Source of the DNA: Botryococcus braunii
Taxonomy: Eukaryota > Chlorophyta > Trebouxiophyceae
DNA length: 64,000 bases
Assembly: GCA_002005505.1 (NCBI GenBank)
Contig: MVGU01001314.1
Span: 52,501 to 116,500 of the forward strand
Reading direction: 5' to 3'
Shown: positions 31,303 to 41,601 of the stretch, piece after piece
Numbering within the stretch: the first letter of the stretch is position 1
Layout of the letters: each line of letters starts with the position of its first letter
Notes under the pieces: generated by a model
The model's input: the letters and a program-made list of their open reading frames with translations, nothing else
What the model was told of the DNA's origin: nothing
The model's database searches: none
Made by a program: the position numbers and the translations under genes

Positions 31303-34300
31303 ATAATGCAGTTATGCATAGACAGCCTCTTCCTCTGCACTTGGCAACCTCAGACGCCAAGGGAGGAATCATTGCATCTGGGTCTGTATGCCTTGTGAAT
31401 GCAAGGCACGAAGTATTCTGGCTGCACAATGTGCAGTGTGTTCCTTCTGCGCATACCAACCTCATTTCAGTCACTGGTGCAATTCAGGATGGAGCATCTT
31501 TCCTGACTGACACTGCAGGTGGTTACACAGCCATGAAGGGACCTGAAGGGTGGTGTGGAGATATCACCCGCGCACGAGGTCTGTTTTTTTTGGAGTTTGT
31601 TAGTCCTGTCAGAGGGCAGCAAGTTGGCTGCAGACATATTGATCACATGGCTGAGGCGTCTCATCTTAGGAAAGGACACGTGTGTAGCGAGAGATCTCTG
31701 TGGCATGCTAGGTTAGGTCATCCTGGTGCCAGCAGCATGCAGAGGTTCTCCAAGGAAGATCTGGTTACAGGAATCAATATCTCCCTTGCTCCCTGCTCTG
31801 AGTGCCCCAAGCACTGTGAATCGTGTATACAAGGGAAACACTCCAGACCTCCTTTCCCTGTATCTTCCAGGCCTGCACATCACCCACTCGATAGAGTCCA
31901 TGTGGATACTGTGGGTCCCATATCACCTCCTGCCATCACAGGTGAACGATATTGGGTCACTGTAGTGGATGAAAGTTCACACCAAGTTGCCTCCCTGCCT
32001 GTGAAGTCAAAGGATTGCATCCCAAAGGCTGTGATAGACCTGCTCCGTTTTTGGCAGACCCAACGAGGCACGGTTGTGAAGTGTGTGAGGACTGACAGGG
32101 GTTCAGAGTTCCTGAACCAGCAATTCAAAGAGTTTTGTGCTCAGCAGGGCACTAAGATGGAGTCCTCAGCGCCCTACACGCCTCAGCAGAATGGGGTGGC
32201 GGAGAGGATGAATAGGACCCTGAAGGAGCGAACAAGGACTCTGTTGGTCCATGCTGCAGCAGACCCCTCCCTTTGGAAGGAGGCGCTTGAGACAGCTACC
32301 CTCCTCTACAATGTGGGTCCTACTTCAGGCAGGTCCCTGACCCCCATGGAATTATTCTTTGGTGTCAAACCTGATGTGTCTGTGCTGCGCACGTTTGGCT
32401 GTGTAGCCCATGTGCACATTCCCAGTGGCCAAAGGTCTGTTTTTGGGCCCAAGACCATCCCTGGGATGTTTACTGGTTATTGTCCCCAGTCTAAAGCGTA
32501 TCGTGTGTACGTGGGGAATGGAGTGTGGAAGGAGAGTAGGGACGTCAGCTTTATCGAGCACTTGAGGGGGGCTGAGAGAGTGGGTCTATCAAAGGTCCAG
32601 CCTGGGTCTGTCTATGATTCTAGGATATCACCCCCCCTTGGCAGTGAGAATCTGGCAACGCCTCAAGCAATTCCCTCTGCTGCTCCACCCACGTTCTGGG
32701 ATGAGGAGGATGACCATGGAGTGGAGACGCTTTCCACTGGGGCTCCTGGGACCTCTAGACTTTGTGCTGGGGATCAGTCTGGAGACGGGACCACAGCAGC
32801 ACATGACCAAGGAAACCCCACCAGCCTGGATCCTACTGTTGGGACCCCAGAACCATCTCAGCACTCGTGGTCGGTGCTTGAGCATATGCAGAATCTGGCC
32901 AGGGGGGGTGTAGAAACTCAATCCCAGGTAGAAAAAATGCAGAAGGTACAAGAGGGGTTGCGAATGCAGGGGAAGTCACAAATTCCCCTTCCTCCAGGGA
33001 CCACCCTTACAAGGGAGCAGCGTTATGTACAGCGCGTGGCTAGGAGAGAGCATTCTGACATCCCATTGCATGCCCCTGACCCAGGTCAGGCAATTGTGAG
33101 TGAGCCAAACATGGTTGGTCTCCCTGATATGCAGGGGCAGGTTGAGACAGTCGAGGCTATGTTCGGTGCAGATGTAAGAGATGAGAGCAGTGGGTTAGAC
33201 ATGCCAGCAGTAGGGGAAGCTGGTGCCCAATCCCAGTCACTGGCTAGTCATGCTTATGGTGTGCAGGCTGACATTGTAGGCGCAGCTCAGGCAAGTCTGG
33301 GTAGTGTGCCCAAGTGTGAGTCCAGGAGAGAGAGAGAGAGCTGCTGCTCCCCTCTGCATTGCGGAAGGTGCGAGAATGTAAGGGTGCTGCACATGAGTCC
33401 AGTAGTCAAGGAGAGAGAGAGAGACTTGAGAAGGAATCAGATAATCCCGGCAGTACTGCCCAGTCCCAGCATAAGGTACATAATGTACCTTATTCTGGCA
33501 ACCAGGGAGAGAGAGAGAGAGAAGGGAACAGCATCAGTAAGGCTGACAGCCCTGCTGCACCACAGCATAAGGTACAGAGTGTACCTTCTGTCACGTTGGG
33601 AAAAGTTCACGTGCCCTCAAACTTGAGGGAAGCCCAGCGCTCACCTCAGTGGGAGTTTTGGCAGCAGGCAATGCAAGAGGAGATGGAGTCTTTAGACACC
33701 CATGAGGTTATGCAGTATGTGGAAAGACCCCATGGGCAGAAAGTTATCCCTGTTCATTGGATTTTTTCTACAAAAAACGATGCACATGGGAATGTCACTC
33801 GGTTTAAAGCAAGATTGGTTGCCCAGGGTTGCAGACAGATTCCTGGTATAGATGTTGGTGAGGTTTTTGCACCTACCAGCAGCTATGGTGCTAGGAGAGC
33901 TGTGCTGGCAGTGGCTGCCACACAAAATCTTGAGATCCACCAAGTGGATATCAAGACAGCTTTTCTCAATGGGGAGTTGGAGGAAGAGGTCTATGTGACC
34001 CAACCACCAGGATTTGAGAATGGCAACACGAGAGTTGTGTGCAAGCTCAGGAAGGCACTCTACGGTCTTAAGCAAGCCCCACGGGCTTGGCACAAGACCT
34101 TGAGCGACAAGTTGAGCGTGATGGGGTATAGTGTGTGCAAGAGCGACGCTGGGGTATACATCAGGAGGGCCCCTGATGGTAATCTGTCGTTTATTCTTGT
34201 TTATGTCGATGATCTTCTCATAGTTGCCAGAGTGGTTGCAGAGATTGAGTGGGGGAAAGAGTTATTGAAGAAGGACTTCACCATCCATGATTTGGGAGAG

Positions 34301-35185
34301 GTGAATGATTTCCTGGGGTGTCAGGTCCTACGCAATAGAGTTCAGGGCACTATTTCCATGAGTTGCACTCCCAAGATTGATGCTCTTGTGGAGAAGTTTG
34401 GCGTTGCTGATGATGGACGTGGGGTTGATACCCCCATGTCCAAGGACTTCGTGGCTAGCAGCAGACCCGAGTCCTCAGATGGTATGTCACATGGGGCTGG
34501 TACCCCTCTGCCACCTGGTCATCGATACTGCGAGTTAATTGGATCGTTACTGTACATAGCCAATACGACCCGGCCTGACATTTCTCAGGCTGTTGGAGTG
34601 TTGTCAAGGTATAGAATGACACCCACTACCTCACACTGGAATGAGGCCATTCGAGTGCTGAAGTACTTGAGAGATACCAGAGAGTTAGCTCTTACTCTGG
34701 GTGGAAAGGGCCCTGAGCTAGAAGGCTATGTTGATGCCGACTATGCTGGGGACCTGGACCACAGGTATTCCACCACTGGCTATGTTCTATCAGTCTATGG
34801 TAGTGCCGTGGTTTGGGGAAGCAAGAAGCAGAGCTCAGTTGCTACCTCAACTGTGCAAGCTGAGTTTATGGCAGCTGGCCATATTGTGAAGGAAGCCAAC
34901 TGGCTAAGGGGCTTCTTGGAAGAGATAGGGGCTGCACCTTGGAGGGTCAAAATTTTCTGTGACAACCAAGGATGCATTTCTAATTTACGGAACCCCCTGT
35001 ATTCCAAATTCACAAAGCACGTTGCAGTAAGCTTCCACTACGCTAGGGAAGCTATGGCACTTGGGCAGGTAGATATCCTCTATGTGGAATCTGCACGCAA
35101 TGTGGCTGACATTATGACCAAGCCACTTGCCAAGCCCGTGTTTGTTGGTCATCGTGATTCACTAGGTTTGAGAAGATACACTTAA
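31303..35185 (+). pseudogene. Copia A protease end, integrase, RT and RNase H
   Basis: Integrase zinc site (HARLGHPG and CPKHCESCIQG), core HVDTVGP / RTDRGSEFLN / PQQNGVAER. A hydrophilic linker follows, then RT (FKARLVAQGCRQ, KTAFLNGELEEEVYV, YVDD) and RNase H (VDADYAGD, TSTVQAEFMA, KHVAVSFHYARE). The frame changes in a (GA)n stretch around 33330-33345, where A has two extra bases relative to B. RT and RNase H downstream are open to the TAA at 35183-35185. The linker carries HKVxNVPY-type peptide repeats encoded by DNA palindromes. Confidence 0.92.
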
Positions 35186-35205
35186 AGCATGCAGGCAAGG
35201 GGAAG

Positions 35206-35893
35206 TGTTGAGTTCTGAACATTATTATTGAATGCCTTGTGCTTTAAGTGATCTTCATGTGTGCACTATTAGGATATGGGTCCATTGAGAACATAAGGTA
35301 CCTTGAGACACGGCAGATTCTGGACGTTTTCGAACATAAGGTACAATCCTATCTAGATCACACGTTTGTCGGATGAACTCTTAAGGCTGCCCCACCGGAG
35401 TGAATACCAACTGGTTGTGAAAGATGCTGGGCATCACCAGATGCTAGTCTTGTCCGACAGTTGTGTGTGGCACTCAGCAGACAGTCGTACGGACTGTAGC
35501 TGGAGTAACTTCGTCTATTGACGACCTGTCTGCTTTGTACAGGTACGGTGCGGCAGTGTGTGTTGTATCATTGTTGCTATTGTGAGAGTGAACAAGCTTA
35601 GTGTACCCTGTAGTCACTCAAACAGATAAGGGACAGTGACTTCAGGGAGTATAGGCATGTACTTGAACGTAGCCGTCTAGAGCCTTATCTAGTGATTGCT
35701 TGATCGGTGCTTGTGTACAAGATAATGATGTAACGGAACTGGTTGTGAAAGATGCTGGGCATCACCAGATGCTAGTCTTGTCCGACAGTTGTGTGTGGCA
35801 CTCAGCAGACAGTCGTACGGACTGTAGCTGGAGTAACTTCGTCTATTGACGACCTGTCTGCTTTGTACAGCCGATTGCCCATAACCTTTCACA
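35206..35893 (+). repeat. Copia A 3' LTR
   Basis: 688 bp, equal in length and apparently in sequence to the 5' LTR. It is followed by the ATTGG duplication at 35894-35898. Confidence 0.9.
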
Positions 35894-35898
35894 ATTGG

Positions 35899-36232
35899 TA
35901 ATGTGTTCATGTTTGATTGCTTGTTTGTAAGTGAACCATCTTAGTGTACAATCAAGTCTCCCAAACAGCTAAGGGACGGAGTCTTGATTGAGTATAGGAA
36001 GGTACTTGCTTTCAGCCGTCAGGAGCGTATCCGTGTGTAGATGCTCATTGATAGATCAACATGTAACGGAACTGGTTTGGAAAGATACTGGGCACATAAG
36101 GATGCCAGTCTTGTTCATGCAGTTGCATGTGTCTAAAGAGCAGACAGTCGTCAAGGACTGTAGCTGGAGAGGCACGAACTTACGACCTGTCTGCTTGCTT
36201 ACAGGATACGCCACTGCCCATAACCTTTTACA
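35899..36232 (+). repeat. Copia B 5' LTR, right part
   Basis: The remainder of the interrupted LTR, with a third module ending in TTGCTTACAG followed by GATACGCC, and the end CCCATAACCTTTTACA. The primer site GGTTATGGGCCCAC follows. Confidence 0.9.
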
Positions 36233-36281
36233 GGTTATGGGCCCACGCCCTTCTAGCTGAGCCAAGGGCAGACATGAGTGC

Positions 36282-36428
36282 ATGGCATCATCGGATGCAT
36301 CTGTACTGGGTTTTCCACGGACTCGCCTGACGGCAAGAAGAAGTAAAAATGAACAACTGGATATTCACTCAGAAGGCCTACCTACAGAGTCTTCAATCTC
36401 TTGGGAAGTTTTTTTTTTCGTGAAGTGA
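36282..36428 (+). CDS. Copia B short leader ORF with H3-tail-like segment
   Basis: A 48-residue frame starts about 50 nt after the primer site, the same position as ORF0 in C and D. It contains PRTRLTARRSKNE, which lines up with RTKQTARKTTN of copia D ORF0. Lys-to-Arg and Thr-to-Ser are conservative changes, and the trailing Asn is kept. The globular part of ORF0 is missing. It may be a decayed or exonic ORF0. No function is claimed. Confidence 0.4.
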   Translation: MASSDASVLGFPRTRLTARRSKNEQLDIHSEGLPTESSISWEVFFFVK

Positions 36429-36645
36429 CCTGAGATTATCACCAGTCGTCGTTATCGTGAGACCGTCAGTAGGTCCGGGTGGTCAGGCAATTGAATTGCT
36501 GAAGAATATTTTGCATATCTTGCATATTAAGGTTACATGCTAGACCTCGAAAGGGTGGAATACTTGAAAGTGCTGTGGTGTACGCCGGAAGGGTATACTT
36601 AAATCAGCTGTGTCAGGCTGAACGCTGTGAGAGGAAGTGAAGTGT

Positions 36646-39349
36646 ATGGCCAGACCTCAAACTCGTTCTCAAAGCAAGGTTTCTGAAAGTAATCCCAGCA
36701 GTACAGAGACTATGGCAACACCAGCAGGAGGCAGCACGGCCTCCTCAGGAGCTGGACAGTCAGGACAGACCACTGGAGGCACTGCAGCCAGCTCGTATGC
36801 ATACACGATGAACTCCTCCAATCCCAAGATGTCTACGCAGCTGAAGGCTGATCGCACTAATTTCAGGGCCTGGCGTGAAGAGCTGGAGTCCTGCGCAATG
36901 CAAAAAGGAGCAATGGGAGCGTTGGAGACAGCCATGCCTAAGACCGCAAAGAACGCAGCAGTAAAACATTTCATTTTGCAGTCTCTCCCGTCCATGTGGC
37001 ACGACGAAGTCAAACAGAGGGGGAGCGCTTTTGACTTCATTCAGTGGATGGCAGACCGCTGCACCGGAGGGAAGGACAGGGAAATCAACGAGAAGTGGAT
37101 CAAGGGGCTCAAACAAGGCGTGGTAAAGGGAGAGACAGTGCAAGAATGGTGCCACCGAGTCATCAGTATTGCCGCCTCCCTGGAGGCCAATAACCATCAG
37201 CTGAGCGACCGCCAGATCTGCAGGTATATGTATAAGGGGCTACCTGCAGTCTTGCAGAACGACGCTTGGGCAATTACCTCCGCCAAGTCAGACCCCTACA
37301 ACATGCTGGAGACGATCCTCACTGCCATTGAGAACTTGGAGTACCAGGATATCCCGTTGGCAGAGTCAGTGCAAGTCACAGCATCAGCTGCAGCAGTTAT
37401 GGCAGCAGCAGCAGCAGCCGTGCCAGCTCAGGGTGGGATCCCTGGGCCTCCCCAAGGCGCTGGAGCTGCACCGGGCGCTGGAGCAGCACCAGGAGTGGGA
37501 GCTGGAGCACTTGCTGATGGTCAAGCCCCCTATGGCCCTTCTGCTCACAACGCTGGAGGCAGGGGGCGAGGGTCTGGACGTGGCAGGAGGCCAAGGAGGA
37601 ACTGGCGTGTCGCTTCTGCAACAGGACGGGACATTTCTGGAAGGAGTGCCTGGATCTGAAGAGGCTGCAAGCTCTACATGGCACAATGCAAGCTGCAAGT
37701 GCGGGCCCAGCTGCGTGGTGGGGCACTGGAGCTCCTCAGCAACAAGCCAGCTGGTGGGATGTTGGCCAAGCCAGAGGAGGCCCTCCCGTGTCAACCTGAC
37801 ATGCTCCTGGATCTGTGTCCACTATCTTCCCCTTCTTCCCAGGCTAGCATCTCCCACCACCACCTCCTCCAGGTGCTGGTGAGCCTATGTTCGTTTCTTT
37901 GAATGTGCTTACCCCTACGTCTCATGGGGCTTGCAGTACCTCGTGGCTGATAGATAGTGGTGCATCGGTGCAATTTGTAAATGATCTGTCTTTACTACAC
38001 AACCCAGTCATGCATTCCCAACCCCTCCTTCTTCATTTGGCCACTTCTGACGCCAAAGGAGGAATAGTTGCAACTGGGTCTGTGTGTCTTGGTTTCAATG
38101 CCAGACAAGAGGTGTTTTGGCTGCATAATGTGCAGTGTGTGCCCACTGCACACACTAATCTGATTTCTTTCACAGGAGCCATTTAGGATGGAGCATCATT
38201 CCTCACTGACAGTGCAGGTGGGTACACGACCATGAAAGGCCCAGCAGGCTGGTCTGGTCGGATAGCCAGAGAGCGAGGGCTGTTTTTTTTAGAATGGGTG
38301 TGTCCAGTCAAGAGCCAGCATGATGCGCAGCCACAGTCCAGTCCTCATGTTGCCTCGTATCATGCCAGGAAAGGGCACGTGTGTATAGATAGACTACTGT
38401 GGCATGCAAGGTTGGGTCATCCTGGGGTTAAGAGTATGACAAGGTTGGACAACGAAGATCTGGTCACTGGGATCAATGTGTCCCTTGCTCCATGCTCAGA
38501 GTGTTCTCCCCAGTGTGAGTCATGTATACAAGGGAAACATTCTCGCCCCCCTTTCCAGCTTCCTCTAGGCCTGCCGAAAGTGTGTTAGATAGAGTGCATG
38601 TGGACACTGTGGGGCCCATTTCACCAGCTCCCATCACGGGAGAGCGTTTTTGGGTTACTGTGGTTGATGAAAAATCCCATCTGATAGCCTCATTGGCAGT
38701 GAAGTCGAAAGAAGCCATTCCCAAGGCCCTCATTGAGCTCTTGAAGTACTGGCAGGCATTTCATGAGAAAGTGGTGAAGTCTGTGAGATCTGATAGAGGG
38801 ACAGAATTTCTGAATCAACAGTTCAAAGAATTTTGTGCTCAGCAGGGCACTTTAATGGAGACCTCAGCTCCATCCACGCCTCAGCAAAATGGACTAGCTG
38901 AGCGCATGAATCGGACTCTGAAGGAGCGCACAAGGACCCTGCTGGTGCACGCTGCAGCAGACCCTTCCTTGTGGAAGGAGGCACTGGAGTCTGCCACCCT
39001 GCTTTACAACGTGGGCCCCACCACAGACAGGCCTCTGACCCCTACTGAGATGTTCGATGGGGTAAAGCCTGATGTTGCTTCCTTGCGCACATGGGGCTGT
39101 GTGGCACATGTTCACATTCCCCCAAGTCAGCGGTCTGTATTTGGACCAAAGACCATTCCAGGCATGTTCACTGGGTATTGCCCACAGTCTAAGGCCTATA
39201 GAGTGTACGTAGGCAATGGTGTATGGAAAGAGAGCAGGGACGTTACATTCCTTGAGCATTTGAGAGGGGTGGAGAGAGTGGGTATGTCTAAGGTGCAACC
39301 TGGATCCTCTCAATGGCTCTCAGGAGCGTCCTCGCAGGGCAGGGGAGGC
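36646..39349 (+). pseudogene. Copia B gag, protease and integrase
   Basis: The gag ATG is at 36646. The core is similar to A (FRAWREELESCAMQKG, GETVQEWCHRVISI). A one-base shift near 37590 precedes the zinc knuckle CRFCNRTGHFWKEC. The protease motif WLIDSGASVQFVND is at about 37945. A TAG at 38184-38186 stands where A has a Gln codon. Another shift near 38570 precedes the integrase core HVDTVGP, SDRGTEFLN and PQQNGLAER. Copia D is inserted at AATTC (39350-39354), a short way past the integrase. The copy is inactive. Confidence 0.9.
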
Positions 39350-39354
39350 AATTC

Positions 39355-40044
39355 TGAAATATTCCGGGCTTGGCGTATCCTGCATGGTGGCGGCACGGAG
39401 GGTGTTAGACGATGTCCTCCTACTTGTGCGTTGTTAAGTAGGCACGGACATATACAAGTCAAGGACTGGTTAGCAACTGATTGATAGACACCCGGAGTGC
39501 CACTATAGTTCCAACCAAGTGTTACAATCTCTCTCATCTCTCCTAACAAGGTGACGCAGTTCAAACACGCCTGACCTGCTCTCACCCAGGTCGTGTTCAT
39601 TACTTTGTCCGATGAGCTAAACTCAACTCCATATGTCTAGCATGTTCTAACAATGTTCATCTGAGTGCTAAATCCAGGAATACAATAAGGATTAAGTCAC
39701 CTGCATGGTGGCGGCACGGAGGGTGTTAGACGATGTCCTCCTACTTGTGCGTTGTTAAGTAGGCACGACATATACAAGTCAAGGACTGGTTAGCAACTGA
39801 TTGATAGACACCCGGAGTGCCACTATAGTTCCAACCAAGTGCCTTCCCTATCCGTGCTTGCCCCATATGCCTCCTTTCTACAAACGTGTCTGTAACTTGC
39901 GTTATGGTAGTCTTCGTTCAAATGCATGTATTGCCTGGCAGAACTCAGAGTTCTGCCTCTCTTTCCTAATTGGTATTGTCTTCATCCGGAGACTTGCCAT
40001 TATTTCTCCTCTGAGGGAAAGGCATAAAATTAATTAACACAACA
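39355..40044 (-). repeat. Copia D 3' LTR
   Basis: 690 bp, nearly identical to the 5' LTR. The polypurine tract lies at about 40045-40055 on the minus strand (AAGGGGAAG). Confidence 0.9.
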
Positions 40045-40062
40045 CTTCCCCTTGCCTTTACC

Positions 40063-41580
40063 TCACAGAAACTTGGCCAGTCCCAGTGAGTTACGATGTC
40101 CCAGAAACACTTGTCTAACTAGTGGTTTGGTAAAAATGTCAGCCACATTTCTAGCAGATTGAATGTACTTGAATTCAACTTGCCCCTTTGCAATAGCTTC
40201 ACGGGCAAAATGACAGCTAATTGCAATATGCTTTGTGTGTTTGGAGTACACCGGATTCCTCAGGTGGTTTATACACCCTTGGTTGTCACAATGAATCTTC
40301 ACTATCCACGGTAACACTCCAATTTCCTCCAGGAAACCTCTCAGCCAATTTGCTTCCTTCACAACAGCACTTGCTGCCATGAATTCAGCCTCCACTGTTG
40401 AAGTGGCAACAGCAGATTGCTTTTTACTTCCCCACACCACTGCTCCTCCAAACACAGTGAGGACAAAGCCCGTGGTAGAGAAGCGATGATCCTGATCACC
40501 TCCATAGTCGGCATCCACATAGCCTTCTAGCTCTATCTCCCCCCCTCCGAGAGTTAGAACCAAATCTCGGGTTCCTTTCAGATACTTCAACACACGGATG
40601 GCTTCATTCCAATGTGCTGTGGTGGGAGATATGCGATAACGAGACAATACACCTACTGCCTGAGCTATATCGGGACGTGTGGTGTTGGCTATATACAGAA
40701 GAGACCCTCCTAACTCACAGTAACGGTGACCTGGAGGTAGTGGACTGCCAGCACCAATGCTGTCGCTCCCATCTCTCAGTGCAGGCCTTTGGGACATTAC
40801 GAAATCTTTTGTCATGGGAGTATCAGGTCCCACTGACTCAAGATCCAAGCCAAATTTCTCTACAAGTGCATCGATTTTAGGGATGCAACTCAGGGTGATC
40901 AGCCCTTTATCTCTATCTCTCATCACTTGACATCCCAAGAAATCCTTCACTTCCCCAAGATCATGGATGGTGAACTCTTTCTTGAGGAGTCCCTTCACTC
41001 TCTCGATTTCTGACATACCCTTGGAAACTATCAGAAGATCATCAACATAGATCAGCACATAGGACTTTCCTCCATCAGTAGAGCATCTCACATACACTCC
41101 CGCATCACTCTTGCACACGTCATACCCCATGACTTCAAGTTTGTCATTTAGGGTTTTGTGCCAGGCACGTGGAGCCTGCTTCAGGCCATACAACGCCTTT
41201 CTCAATCGGCACACAATATTCTTATCACCATTCTCAAAGCCAGGAGGTTGTGTTACATATACTTCCTCCTCAAGCTCACCATTCAGAAAGGCGGTCTTAA
41301 CGTCCACCTGATGAATTTCACAGCCCTCTCTTGCAGCAACAGCAAGCAGAGCTCTTCTAGCTCCATAGCTACTAGTAGGAGCAAAGACCTCCATCACATC
41401 CACTCCAGGGATTTGTCTGCATCCCTGTGCCACTAATCTGGCCTTGAATCTCACCACATTGCCATGTGCATCCATTTTCACTGAAAATATCCAGTGAACT
41501 GGAATAACCTTATGTCCACGAGGTCTCGGCACATACTCCATGACCTCATTAGTATCTAGAGAATTTTGCTCTTCCTGCAT
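40063..41580 (-). pseudogene. Copia D RT and RNase H
   Basis: RT motifs FKARLVAQGCRQIPG, VDVKTAFLNGELEEEVYV, ALYGLKQAPRAWHK and YVDD. RNase H motifs VDADYGGD, TSTVEAEFMA and KHIAISCHFARE. The frame is continuous with the upstream protease-integrase frame except for one TAG, where A, B and C have CAG (Gln) in the context SPQWE. It ends in TGA next to the 3' LTR. Confidence 0.92.
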
Positions 41581-41601
41581 AGCTGCCTTCCAGTATTCCC
41601 A

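Larger units (their letters stand above)
21579..35893 (+). mobile_element. Copia A, young, with copia C inserted
   Basis: LTRs of exactly 688 bp (21579-22266 and 35206-35893) look identical. ATTGG flanks both ends. The primer site GGTTATGGGCCCAC starts at 22267 and the polypurine tract AAGGGGAAG ends at 35205. Gag and protease precede the copia C insertion at 23995; integrase, RT and RNase H follow it. One frameshift lies in a (GA)n run near 33330-33345. Confidence 0.93.

Noticed and set aside
33330..33400. Programmed frameshift in copia A
   Set aside because: The shift lies in a (GA)n run where A has two bases more than B, and copia C has one continuous frame over this region; microsatellite slippage explains it.
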